DNA of 64,000 bases from Pseudoalteromonas rhizosphaerae. GTDB lineage: Bacteria > Pseudomonadota > Gammaproteobacteria > Enterobacterales > Alteromonadaceae. Location: positions 186,001 through 250,000 of the forward strand of contig NZ_CABVLM010000001.1 of NCBI RefSeq assembly GCF_902498845.1. Reading direction: 5' to 3'. Positions within the stretch are counted from its first letter, which is position 1. Every line of letters begins with the position of its first letter. Positions 43,787 to 52,230 of this stretch are shown in pieces. The position numbers and the translations under genes are program-made. The notes beneath the pieces are model-generated. The model was not told where the DNA came from, ran no database searches, and saw nothing but the letters and a program-made list of their open reading frames with translations.

Positions 43787-43928
43787 GAAGTAAGTGATAG
43801 CTACTAAATCGTCAATCAGTGAAATTTGCAGATAGAATATAATCCCTGAATGACCGCTAGGGCATATATCAGCTTCTTAAATCTTAACCGGATTGCGGTG
43901 AGCATCTAAAATTATATGAAATTAAGCA

Positions 43929-43947
43929 AATAAAAATAATTCTCAAT
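43929..43947 (-). promoter_or_regulatory. Fur box upstream of bfd
   Basis: The minus strand reads ATTGAGAATTATTTTTATT, fitting AATGANAATNATTNTCATT at 17 of 19 positions. It lies ~80 bases before the bfd start codon, so bfd should be induced by iron limitation. Confidence 0.7.
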
Positions 43948-44027
43948 TTTATGCGATTATTAATTGCGAACCGTTTACGTTTAGATTAATATACAAGCTC
44001 GAATGTAATTGAGAGTGGTTTGTATTC

Positions 44028-44222
44028 ATGTATATCTGTTTATGTCACGGTGTGACAGATAAAAAAATTGAACAAACAATCGACGAAGGTGCGACTACAA
44101 TGCGCGAGCTTTCTAAAGAGCTTAAAGTCGGTAGCCAGTGCGGCAAATGCTGCGGCTGTACTAAAAAGATCCTCAATCGTAAACTTATCCAAATCGCTGA
44201 TATTACTGAGCAAGTGGCGTAG
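44028..44222 (+). CDS. bfd: Bacterioferritin-associated ferredoxin
   Basis: 64 residues with the [2Fe-2S] pattern Cys4, Cys6, Cys38, Cys41 (YICLCHGVTD; SQCGKCCGC), the usual size and motif of Bfd. It donates electrons to bacterioferritin haem to reduce and release stored iron. The bacterioferritin subunit genes lie directly downstream on the other strand, separated by a shared terminator, and a strong Fur box lies upstream. Confidence 0.93.
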   Translation: MYICLCHGVTDKKIEQTIDEGATTMRELSKELKVGSQCGKCCGCTKKILNRKLIQIADITEQVA

Positions 44223-44275
44223 CTATTGCTGGTGATTGTTTAATCTAAGTGACATTTATCTGTATTATAAAAACT

Positions 44276-44302
44276 AAAAAAGCAGCCTAAGCTGCTTTTT
44301 TT
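44276..44302. terminator. Bidirectional terminator between bfd and bfr
   Basis: AAAAAAGCAGC-CTAA-GCTGCTTTTTTT, serving the convergent bfd and bacterioferritin genes. Confidence 0.92.
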
Positions 44303-44317
44303 GATATTAACCAAACG

Positions 44318-44782
44318 TTACATTTGCGACTGCAGGTAGTTTTCAATACCGGTGCTTTTAATTAACTGTTGTTGCGTTTCTAGCCAGTCAATTTGCTCTT
44401 CTTGCTCAGATAAAATGTTATCGAGCGCTTCGCGGCTAATATAATCTTTTTTACTTTCAGCAAGTTTGATCGCATCTTTTAGATCAACCAATGAATCTAG
44501 TTCAAAACTCATGTTGCAGGCAATCATTTCTTCGCTGTTTTCGCCAATGCGTAAACGGCCAAGATCTTGAAGATTAGGTAAGCCTTCTAAAAATAAAATA
44601 CGCTCAATTAAACGGTCAGCGTTTTTCATTTTTTGAATCGAGGTTTTGTAATCGGCTTTGTCTAATGCGCTAAAACCAAAATCTTTAAACATACGGGCAT
44701 GCAAAAAATATTGGTTAATGGCTACTAATTCATTCGCCAGTATTTTATTTAATGCAACAAGAACGTCTTTATCGCCTTTCAT
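44318..44782 (-). CDS. bfr: Bacterioferritin, haem-binding subunit lacking a ferroxidase site
   Basis: 154 residues, full-length bacterioferritin four-helix fold (LANELVAINQYFLHARMFKD, ERILFLEGLPNLQDLGRL). In E. coli numbering the haem ligand Met52 is present (KMKNAD), but ferroxidase ligands are changed: Glu51 to Lys, His54 to Asn, Glu127 to Gln, His130 to Gln; Glu18 and Glu94 remain. It should bind haem at the subunit interface for electron entry but not oxidise iron. It forms a pair with the gene 10 bases upstream (44793), which has the reverse set of residues. Confidence 0.92.
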   Translation of the reverse strand: MKGDKDVLVALNKILANELVAINQYFLHARMFKDFGFSALDKADYKTSIQKMKNADRLIERILFLEGLPNLQDLGRLRIGENSEEMIACNMSFELDSLVDLKDAIKLAESKKDYISREALDNILSEQEEQIDWLETQQQLIKSTGIENYLQSQM

Positions 44783-44792
44783 AATTTAGCTC

Positions 44793-45266
44793 CTATTCGC
44801 CCATTTGTGATTGGTGATAGTTTTGGCTACCAATTTTATCAATCAAACCAAGTTGTTGTTCAAGCCAGTAAACGTGATCTTCTTCGGTATCGAATAATAG
44901 CTTTTCAAGGATCTCACGTGACTGATAGTCTTTTTCTTGCTCACAGACTGCAATTACTTCTTTAACACATTCAACGACTTCAAGCTCTAGGGTTAAGTCA
45001 TTTTGCATCATTGATTTAACATCATGACCAATAATAAGATCACGGCGTTTGGTCATGTTTGGTACGCCTTCGAGGAATAAAATACGCTTAATTAACCAAT
45101 CAGCGTGATCTTTTTCTTCTTCCATTTCATGATTAAGGCGTACATAAAGTTTATCTAAACCCCAATCATCGTACATACGTGAGTGGATAAAATATTGATC
45201 GATTGCTGCAAGTTCATTTGCAAGCAATGTGTTAAAGCTGTCGATAACTTTTTGATTACCTTTCAT
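44793..45266 (-). CDS. bfr: Bacterioferritin, ferroxidase subunit lacking the haem ligand
   Basis: 157 residues. Ferroxidase ligands Glu18, Glu51, His54 and Glu94, and the Glu/His pair in TEEDHVYW (shifted by one residue), are all kept, but position 52 is Lys instead of the haem ligand Met. It therefore oxidises Fe2+ but cannot bind haem in a homodimer. First gene of a two-gene operon with the haem subunit. Such alpha/beta heteropolymeric bacterioferritins are known in Neisseria, Magnetospirillum and Pseudomonas. Confidence 0.92.
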   Translation of the reverse strand: MKGNQKVIDSFNTLLANELAAIDQYFIHSRMYDDWGLDKLYVRLNHEMEEEKDHADWLIKRILFLEGVPNMTKRRDLIIGHDVKSMMQNDLTLELEVVECVKEVIAVCEQEKDYQSREILEKLLFDTEEDHVYWLEQQLGLIDKIGSQNYHQSQMGE

Positions 45267-45448
45267 AACGGCCTACCTTGAAATTCATAATTGCGACAAG
45301 TTTAGTGTAAAATCACAAAATTGCAAGTATTTTCCTTTTAAATCATATGGTTAATATTGCGTGTGATTCTCGTTTAAGTTTGCATTGTTGGTTGCTTTAT
45401 GAACAGATTGCTATTTATATTTAAGGTTAAAGATGAAATTAAGAAAGG

Positions 45449-45477
45449 CTCGTTCATTGCACCGCGCAATGAACGAG
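45449..45477 (-). terminator. Terminator of the TonB receptor gene
   Basis: CTCGTTCATTG / CAATGAACGAG, an 11-bp perfect stem with a 7-base loop, 12 bases beyond the receptor stop on the minus strand. Confidence 0.8.
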
Positions 45478-45488
45478 TTTAATGATGC

Positions 45489-47627
45489 TTAAAATTTATA
45501 TTTAACGCCAACAGTTGCTGTTGTTCCTAAACCTTTGATGTTGTAGCCGCCGAATGTATATGACTGAGCACGGGCTGGAAAGTAATCTTCGTTAAATAAG
45601 TTCTCGATACCTGCAAACCCTTGCCAGTTATCAGCAAATTGGTATTGGCCAGTTAAGTTAAAAATATTATAATTTTCGACAGGGCCCTGATCGCCCACAT
45701 ATTTGCCATCGTCATTTGCTGCAAAGCGTTTTCTATCGCCGACATACAGGTAACTTAATGTTAGTGACATAGCATCACTAGGTTGCCAGTTTAGGTTAGC
45801 TGTCGCTTTTGGTGGGCTGATCTGTTTAGAACCTAAATAAACATCTGCTTCGGTGTTTTTACCTTCAACATAGCTATACGTTGCCAGTAATTTTAGGTTT
45901 GCAGAAATTGTATAATCTACCAGTGTTTCGTAGCCCCAAATTTCCTGTGGTGCTCGTACTGGTTCATATACGCCGGTCACTTCATTAAATTTATTGGTTG
46001 TGCCAAGTTCAGAGGTACTACGATAGGCGGCAACTTCAATACGTACATTATCAAATTGTGAATTAAAACCAATTTCATAGTTGTCGATGATCGAGGCTTG
46101 CGTTTGGATCTGTCCAATATCGTTTACCGTGGCAGCACGCAACAAACGGCCAATGTCTGAAATATCGGAGCCTTGTGAGTAACTTAAAAATGGGCTGAAT
46201 TTTTCATCAAGGTTGTACTTAATACCAATATTATAGGTTGTCGCATCGTAATCTATAGTGTCGCCTTTAACGTTAATAGGTACTGAGCACTGAGTTGGCG
46301 TTTTACATAGTTTAAGTGTGCGGTAGTCGTCTACCGTTAAATCAATGCTTTCTTTGCGAACACCGGCTTTGACAATAAGGTCATCAGCAATCACCCATTT
46401 GGTTTGTAAAAAGCCAGCAACACTTTGCATATCTATTTCTGGAACCCAGATACGGCCATCAACAAGTGGCTGCGAAGTCACATCGGTTAATGCATCGATA
46501 CCATAAATAAATGAGGCTTCGATAGAATCAAAATCTATTAGGGTATTAAATGTTGCGCGTGCGCCTTTTTTCTCAGATCTTATAATTGACTGGCCGCCGT
46601 CATAATTTTCGTCTTGATTAGCAAGATTGGGGGAGAAGAAAAACACGTTTTCTATATCTTGCATATAAAGATCTAAGGTCATTTGGGTGTTATCAAATAG
46701 CGCGTAGTCTATGTACTTTAGGGTGATATTTTCGTTGCCTTCGGGGCCTTGTGGTTTACCTTGTTTTTGTAATTCAGGTGGTACATGGATTGCGTAGGTT
46801 TTTTCGCCTAAGCTGATATCGCCAGCAACATCGCCAAGGTCAGTTTTTTGCTGCGAACTGAAGTAGTTATAACTAAATTGTAGCTGTTTTTCGTCATCAA
46901 AATCATAGCCCAATTTAGTAAAGTAGTTTTGTGTAACTGCGTCAGATAAACCATATTGTAAACCGAGTATGTCACCCTGGGCATCGCGTTGTACGCCATT
47001 TTCTTCATAGCTGGCAGTAACTAAATAGCTAAATTTGTCAGCACGGCCATTAATGGCTGCTGATAGCCTTGCACCGGCACTTTCCTCAAGTTTTACCGCA
47101 CTAAAGCGACTCGATAAACTTATTTCACCTTCGGTTTTACCATCACTTTTTGCTTGTTTAGTGATGTAATTAATAATACCGCCTGATGCACCGTTACCGT
47201 AAATAGAGGTGGCACCTTTGATCACCTCAATGCGGCCGATGGCACTTGGGTCGAGGCTCTTTATACCTAAAGAGCCATTACGCAGTGGGGTTGATTGCGG
47301 CACGCCGTCAATCATTATAAGTGGTGCGCGACCACGCAGCGTTTGCCCGGTATTACTCGAACTACCTGTATCAGGGGCAAGGCCCGGCACCATTTGCGCA
47401 AGTAAGCTTTGTAGCTCTGGATTTACTTTTAAATGCTCTTCGATTTGCTGTTGATTGATAATAGTAATTGATGCGGGAACCTCATCAATGCTTTCAAAAA
47501 CACGGCTACCAGAGACAACCACACGCTCCATTTGCGTATCGGTTAATTGGTTTTTATTGATTGCTTCATCGGCAAAAGTGGCAGTGCTTACAGCGAGGGC
47601 TAATAAAGTGAAAGAGGTTTTAAACAT
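45489..47627 (-). CDS. TonB-dependent siderophore receptor, Fur-controlled
   Basis: 712 residues: signal peptide (MFKTSFTLLALAVSTATFA), TonB-box-like ERVVVSG (~34-40), then a plug with DEVPASITIINQQQIEEHL, LRGRAPLIMIDGVPQS, IGRIEVIKGATSIYGNGASG and GIINYITK. The barrel ends GLGTTATVGVKYKF. Plug motifs match ferric-siderophore receptors. A Fur box lies 87 bases upstream and a PepSY protein is encoded at 48321, so iron uptake is a sound inference; the siderophore is not identifiable. Confidence 0.9.
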   Translation of the reverse strand: MFKTSFTLLALAVSTATFADEAINKNQLTDTQMERVVVSGSRVFESIDEVPASITIINQQQIEEHLKVNPELQSLLAQMVPGLAPDTGSSSNTGQTLRGRAPLIMIDGVPQSTPLRNGSLGIKSLDPSAIGRIEVIKGATSIYGNGASGGIINYITKQAKSDGKTEGEISLSSRFSAVKLEESAGARLSAAINGRADKFSYLVTASYEENGVQRDAQGDILGLQYGLSDAVTQNYFTKLGYDFDDEKQLQFSYNYFSSQQKTDLGDVAGDISLGEKTYAIHVPPELQKQGKPQGPEGNENITLKYIDYALFDNTQMTLDLYMQDIENVFFFSPNLANQDENYDGGQSIIRSEKKGARATFNTLIDFDSIEASFIYGIDALTDVTSQPLVDGRIWVPEIDMQSVAGFLQTKWVIADDLIVKAGVRKESIDLTVDDYRTLKLCKTPTQCSVPINVKGDTIDYDATTYNIGIKYNLDEKFSPFLSYSQGSDISDIGRLLRAATVNDIGQIQTQASIIDNYEIGFNSQFDNVRIEVAAYRSTSELGTTNKFNEVTGVYEPVRAPQEIWGYETLVDYTISANLKLLATYSYVEGKNTEADVYLGSKQISPPKATANLNWQPSDAMSLTLSYLYVGDRKRFAANDDGKYVGDQGPVENYNIFNLTGQYQFADNWQGFAGIENLFNEDYFPARAQSYTFGGYNIKGLGTTATVGVKYKF

Positions 47628-47713
47628 GAAGATCCTTTACGACTATGTAATTATGAGATATTGCTGTTTTTATTGGCGCAATAATAAGTGTAAAGAAGTG
47701 TAAAGGCAAGGGT

Positions 47714-47732
47714 ATTGATAGTTATTATCAAT
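47714..47732. promoter_or_regulatory. Fur box upstream of the TonB receptor
   Basis: ATTGATAGTTATTATCAAT is a 7-5-7 perfect inverted repeat that fits AATGANAATNATTNTCATT at 16 of 19 positions. It lies between the small membrane gene (47750) and the receptor start. Confidence 0.75.
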
Positions 47733-47749
47733 TGCATTTTGTTTTTTTG

Positions 47750-48031
47750 CTATTCAAAAAAGTTAAACATCAGCATTATGCTTGCAAAAAATGCCAACCA
47801 AAGCGGCGCACTTGCTTGATATTTTCCGACATTAAAAAGTTGATAACAAAAACCAATAAGCAGTAGTAGCTCAATAAGTAGCTGGAGTGGAAAACCCACA
47901 AAGGCATAAATGATTCCTATCACTGAGAGAAAGCTATTACCTGATAGTTTGCTCAAGGTGCCAGTAAAAAACTCGGCTGCTATAAAAAAGCACAAGTGGT
48001 TGATTATAAATAATAATAGAACACTTTTCAT
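47750..48031 (-). CDS. Small hypothetical membrane protein
   Basis: 93 residues, almost entirely hydrophobic, with three membrane segments (SVLLLFIINHLCFFIAAEFF, IGIIYAFVGFPLQLLIELLL, PLWLAFFASIMLMFNFF). AAGGACGAG precedes the ATG, so it is probably translated. No family recognised. It lies between two iron-uptake genes on the same strand, with the Fur box just downstream of its stop. Confidence 0.65.
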   Translation of the reverse strand: MKSVLLLFIINHLCFFIAAEFFTGTLSKLSGNSFLSVIGIIYAFVGFPLQLLIELLLLIGFCYQLFNVGKYQASAPLWLAFFASIMLMFNFFE

Positions 48032-48244
48032 AGCTCTCGTCCTTAAGCTTTTTTCCTGATGCGCTAATAAGTGATTAATTCCATGTAATTGGTACGATTA
48101 ATTTTAGGAGCTAAAATAGGAAAAATAAAGCAACGTCACTTGTTTAAAGTATGAGTTGCTACAAGGCAAAAAGTACATTTACATCGAGTCAGGAACGGCA
48201 GTTATTTGAAAGGTAAGGGTGGCATGAGTTGATCTGACAGTGTT

Positions 48245-48286
48245 ACTGGTGGTGTGAACTTAAAGTTATTGTTCAACATCACCAGT
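48245..48286 (-). terminator. Hairpin downstream of the PepSY gene
   Basis: ACTGGTGGTGTGAAC and GTTCAACATCACCAGT pair with one mismatch and one bulge, 35 bases beyond the PepSY stop (minus strand). Probable transcript end; the rest of 48032-48320 holds no gene. Confidence 0.55.
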
Positions 48287-48320
48287 GCGAGCTGATTTAT
48301 TAAAACGTTATAATGCTGAG

Positions 48321-49397
48321 TTATCTATAATGGCGTTTATACCAAAAGTAACCCCCGCTGATAGTAAAAAAAGCAGGCAATAGTGCAACCAATAGCCATA
48401 AAATTTGCACCAGAAAGCCGGCAAAATCGCCAATATGAAATTTATATTTAAAATTCCACGCGCGAGTTGTGAGGTTGGCTTTTGAGGCATCGTAAGATTG
48501 CAGTACTTGACCGGTGTATTGATCGGCCCATACCCAACTATAAGCATGACTTTCATCAGGGTTTCTTACTCTAAGTGCAACTGGGTCGCTGGCTTTTTTA
48601 GGCAAATAGATACGAAATAATTCAGCCTCAGGAAATACGGCTAATGCGTTTTGTATAGCCACTGCAAAGTTATCGCCATTGATTATATTTGGCACCTCGA
48701 GTTCCGGCGCTTTAGGGCGTGCCTCTACATTATTTTGTGTTACAAACTCAAGCACTGCTTTGGTCTCGTCTTTCCAGTGAAATGCCATACCAGTAAAGGC
48801 AATTAAAATAAGAGGGATAAACAGATACATGCCAATCACTGTATGGAGTTGGTAAAGCAAAATACGTAATTTAGTCTTGGGTTTTATTACTAAACGTTTT
48901 AGGCGATTTTTAGGTTTAAGCCACATGTATACGCCAACGAATATATTGATAATAAAAATTAACGCACAGATAGAGACCCAATTGCGCAGCGGCTTTTTGC
49001 CATCTGTATCTTGGTATAATAGCCAACGATGAACGGCCATGGTAAAGCCATACACTGTACTGTAATAATCATATTTGAGCAGTACTTGTCCGGTATATGG
49101 GTTAACGCTGATATAGTTTTTATCAGCAAGCTGGGCTTGCCATGCAACAGTGGGCTGCTGCTCTGGCATAAGTAAAGTGACATTTTGTTTGGAGTGAACA
49201 GCCAGCGTATTGATAAGCACCGGATAGGCCAGTGGTGTTGATTGCGGGGTTACTGTCCAATATTGCGGGTTAATGATTTGCTGAATGTCTTTTGCGTAAA
49301 TTAAAATAGCGCCGGTGATGCTTAAACAGATCAAAAACAGTCCACTAACTAATGTCAGTATTAAATGAGTACGGCGTAACCACAGCTTTAACAACAC
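48321..49397 (-). CDS. PepSY-domain inner-membrane protein
   Basis: 358 residues with four membrane segments: KLWLRRTHLILTLVSGLFLI at the start, AVHRWLLYQDTDGKKPLRNW, LYQLHTVIGMYLFIPLILIA and KFHIGDFAGFLVQILWLLVA, carrying the PepSY_TM His residues. It resembles PiuB and the protein at 35361. It probably works with the receptor at 45489 in ferric-siderophore reduction or handling (inference from context). Confidence 0.85.
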   Translation of the reverse strand: MLLKLWLRRTHLILTLVSGLFLICLSITGAILIYAKDIQQIINPQYWTVTPQSTPLAYPVLINTLAVHSKQNVTLLMPEQQPTVAWQAQLADKNYISVNPYTGQVLLKYDYYSTVYGFTMAVHRWLLYQDTDGKKPLRNWVSICALIFIINIFVGVYMWLKPKNRLKRLVIKPKTKLRILLYQLHTVIGMYLFIPLILIAFTGMAFHWKDETKAVLEFVTQNNVEARPKAPELEVPNIINGDNFAVAIQNALAVFPEAELFRIYLPKKASDPVALRVRNPDESHAYSWVWADQYTGQVLQSYDASKANLTTRAWNFKYKFHIGDFAGFLVQILWLLVALLPAFFTISGGYFWYKRHYR

Positions 49398-49447
49398 AGA
49401 TATCCTATGATATTTATAAAAATAAAGATGCGATGATAAATGAGAAC

Positions 49448-49495
49448 GCGAGCTGTTTTCAATAAAAATACGATTAAATGCAATTATGAGCTCGC
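49448..49495 (-). terminator. Possible terminator stem after the CDF gene
   Basis: GCGAGCT (49448-49454) pairs with AGCTCGC (49489-49495) across a 34-base AT-rich loop, just beyond the stop of the minus-strand CDF gene. Long loop, so support is modest. Confidence 0.35.
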
Positions 49496-49506
49496 ATCAT
49501 GGTTTG

Positions 49507-50370
49507 TTATTGTGGCTGTTTATATTCAATAATACATTGCTCAATAGCAAATTCATGGTGTAAATAGTCTTTAATTGCGTCAATATCAAGTGGCTGAGTA
49601 GCTATGATCACCAGTTCACAACAGGTCGTTTTCTCATCAATTTGCCAGGCTTTAATGCTGTGTACTTGGCTAATTGTAAAGTGCTTTTGTAACGCATTAG
49701 TGATTGCTTCACGATTAAAGTTATTGGGCGCAGCTTGCATAAGAATTTTGCAACTTTCAATCAGTAGTAATAGCCCGTGATAAATTACATATGCCGAAAT
49801 GAATACTGTGGCAATCAAATCAACAATATACCATTGATAGAGAATAATTAAGGTACCAGCCACAATTACCACGATCGAGGCCATAGCATCAGACACATTA
49901 TGAATAAATGCAGCGCGAATATTCATGCTATTTTTTGCCCCCGCACGAAAGGTCAACACCGCCGTCGCAACATCAATTACTAGTGCTAATGCTGCCACCC
50001 ACACTACAATCCAGCCATCGATTGGGGTTGGGTTAAAATAGCTGTCAATGGCTTCTAGTATTAAAAATCCACCAATAATGATTAAGGTGCTGCTGTTTAA
50101 CAATGTGGCTAAAATTTCTGCACGTTTATAACCAAAATGATAGTGCTCGTTAGCGGGTTTATTACCAATTCTACGGGCGATTAATGCGATAAAAATAGCC
50201 GCTGCATCACTGAGATTATGCAATGCATCGGCAATTAAAGACAGACTGCCAGAGATAAGACCGCCAACAACTTGGGCAATAGTAAGTAGCACATTGATAA
50301 AAACAGCGAAGCCTAGCTGGCGATCACTTTGGTCGTCATTGTGATGACTATGAGAATGTTGATGAGCCAT
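49507..50370 (-). CDS. Cation diffusion facilitator (CzcD-like metal exporter)
   Basis: 287 residues with a His-rich N-terminus (MAHQHSHSHHNDD), six membrane helices and a C-terminal cytoplasmic domain. The metal site is canonical: ADALHNLSD (HxxxD in TM2) and IHNVSD (HxxxD in TM5), unlike the CDF at 24100. It exports Zn2+, Co2+ or Cd2+ to the periplasm, from where the divergently encoded RND system at 50971-56599 can expel them. The divergent spacing of ~165 bases suggests shared control, though no metal-responsive regulator gene is present in the window. Confidence 0.9.
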   Translation of the reverse strand: MAHQHSHSHHNDDQSDRQLGFAVFINVLLTIAQVVGGLISGSLSLIADALHNLSDAAAIFIALIARRIGNKPANEHYHFGYKRAEILATLLNSSTLIIIGGFLILEAIDSYFNPTPIDGWIVVWVAALALVIDVATAVLTFRAGAKNSMNIRAAFIHNVSDAMASIVVIVAGTLIILYQWYIVDLIATVFISAYVIYHGLLLLIESCKILMQAAPNNFNREAITNALQKHFTISQVHSIKAWQIDEKTTCCELVIIATQPLDIDAIKDYLHHEFAIEQCIIEYKQPQ

Positions 50371-50536
50371 ATTGAGTATTGCCTAAGTTGTTATTATATT
50401 GATACTACAATACTAAATGAGCATTGGTGAATTAGCCAGCGGCATAAAGTTGGCATCTGTCGCGAGCGGCTAAGCACTTCTCAGTAACGAAAAGATGTGT
50501 TAAGTTAGCTTGGAAATCGTTCAAAGGATATATTGC

Positions 50537-50917
50537 TTGAAGCAAATAGTGTTGTTAGTTTTAGCGTTTGTACTACTTCAGCCTGTGCTGGATAGTTTTG
50601 ACGTGGCTGATCATAACACTGCTATTAATGTAACCTCGCAATTATTACATCAACAAAGTCAATTAGACGAACACTGCTCTGTCAATAACGATCATGATAT
50701 TCATCAACTGCAGCATCAGCAATTAAGCCAAGCCTTAGCTGATAACGCCGATGATGCGCATTGTCATGTATGTCATATCCCTGCATTTTTTACTGAGCCG
50801 TGGCAGCAACATGTCAATTTACCAAGCTACGGCATTATTAGTTTGAACGCCCCTGCATTTAATTCGCGTCTGCTTATTCCTGATCTACGCCCTCCAATTA
50901 CTCACTCACTAAGTTAA
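50537..50917 (+). CDS. Small exported His/Cys-rich protein heading the czc operon
   Basis: 126 residues from a TTG at 50537 with AAGGA eight bases upstream; this gives a signal peptide (MKQIVLLVLAFVLLQPVLDS). The TTG at 50510 would add nine residues. The mature part is His/Gln-rich (HDIHQLQHQQL) with a CHVCH motif (AHCHVCHIPAFF), suiting it to bind metal in the periplasm. It resembles DUF2946/CzcI-like leader proteins of metal-efflux operons in position and composition only. Confidence 0.7.
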   Translation: MKQIVLLVLAFVLLQPVLDSFDVADHNTAINVTSQLLHQQSQLDEHCSVNNDHDIHQLQHQQLSQALADNADDAHCHVCHIPAFFTEPWQQHVNLPSYGIISLNAPAFNSRLLIPDLRPPITHSLS

Positions 50918-50970
50918 TTTTTAGCTGGCCAACATCATGGTCACCGATTTATTTAGTAAGAGTATATGTT

Positions 50971-52230
50971 ATGAATTTATACAAACCATTTGGGTTTGCT
51001 TGTCTGTGTGCGACTGTATTAGCTGCACCACCCGCATTGGCTGCGCCAACGCATAATACCGCCGATTTAACCTGGTTGTTGTTGCAATTAAAACAACACC
51101 CAAATTTACAGGCTGATTTTCAGCAGCTGCAAAGTGCCACTGCATCTGTGCGAGCCGCAGGGCAATCTCTATATAATCCAAACCTTGAGTCGAGTATTGA
51201 AAAAGAAGGCGATGCTAATAATTTTAGTATTGGGCTGAGCCAAACACTTGATATTAATGATCAACAACAGGCACAACATAGTGCGGCGCAACTTACATTG
51301 GTTGCGCAGCAGCAGCGTTTGCAATTAACATATTTACAATTAGTTGAACAAACCCTGATTGCGCTTATCAATTGGCGCAGTAGTAAAGCAGCTTTTCAGT
51401 TAGCGCAACAGCAAGAGCAGCAATTAGAGCGTTTAGTTACCGTGGTTAAGCGCCGTCGAGCGGCCGGAGAAGTCGGGTTGCTGGATGAACAATTAGCGTT
51501 GTACTCACTATCAGAAATTTTGAATCAAACCGCCCAACAAGCCAGTGCTTATGCAGATGCTAAATTAGCTGTGCAGGCACTGTTACCAACGTGGCACGAA
51601 GATGGGCAGCTGACACCTGAACAGTTACTCAGTGGTATTAAACTCACTACAGATACTGAAAATGTGGTCCAACACCCACAACTTTTGCTGGTGAAATCAC
51701 AATGGCAACAACAGCGTCAGCAAGTAAAGGTGATCAAAGCAGAACGAGCCGTCAAACCAACCATTGGGCTTGTAGCAGGTAAAAATGGTGATGATAACCT
51801 TGTCTCTGTGAGTTTTTCTATGCCGCTGAATATAGTGAATAATTTTAGCGATGAATACCAAGCCGCTGAATTTACGGTGATGTCAAAAGAAGCCGAATAT
51901 CAAGCTTTAAAGCGCACTATGACGTTTCAAGCACAAGCTAGTAAAGAGGTGATGCAAGCGTACGCTCAGCGCGTTAAGCGTTGGCAGTCGATTAACCAAG
52001 CAAATGCAGATAGCAGCCTTGCGTTGATAGAGCAACAATGGCAAAGCGGTGATATCAGTACCGCTGAGTACTTAACCATGCGCCAACAGCGTATTTCAGG
52101 ATTACTTGCTGGCATTGAAATTGTTCAGCAGAGCCAACTGGCGAGTGTGAATTGGTTAAAGCAAAGTGGTCAACTTAGCCATTATATTTCTACCTTTACG
52201 GATCCCCTAACTGATGGAGCTGCACTATGA
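50971..52230 (+). CDS. czcC: CzcC-like outer-membrane efflux protein (TolC family)
   Basis: 419 residues with a signal peptide (MNLYKPFGFACLCATVLAAPPALA) and two outer-membrane efflux repeats: long Gln/Ala-rich coiled coils plus YNPNLESSIEKEGDANNFSI and FSMPLNIVNNFSDEYQAAEF strands. It forms the outer-membrane channel of the tripartite metal pump. Its stop overlaps the next start by four bases (ATGA at 52227), so the genes are translationally coupled. Confidence 0.88.
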   Translation: MNLYKPFGFACLCATVLAAPPALAAPTHNTADLTWLLLQLKQHPNLQADFQQLQSATASVRAAGQSLYNPNLESSIEKEGDANNFSIGLSQTLDINDQQQAQHSAAQLTLVAQQQRLQLTYLQLVEQTLIALINWRSSKAAFQLAQQQEQQLERLVTVVKRRRAAGEVGLLDEQLALYSLSEILNQTAQQASAYADAKLAVQALLPTWHEDGQLTPEQLLSGIKLTTDTENVVQHPQLLLVKSQWQQQRQQVKVIKAERAVKPTIGLVAGKNGDDNLVSVSFSMPLNIVNNFSDEYQAAEFTVMSKEAEYQALKRTMTFQAQASKEVMQAYAQRVKRWQSINQANADSSLALIEQQWQSGDISTAEYLTMRQQRISGLLAGIEIVQQSQLASVNWLKQSGQLSHYISTFTDPLTDGAAL

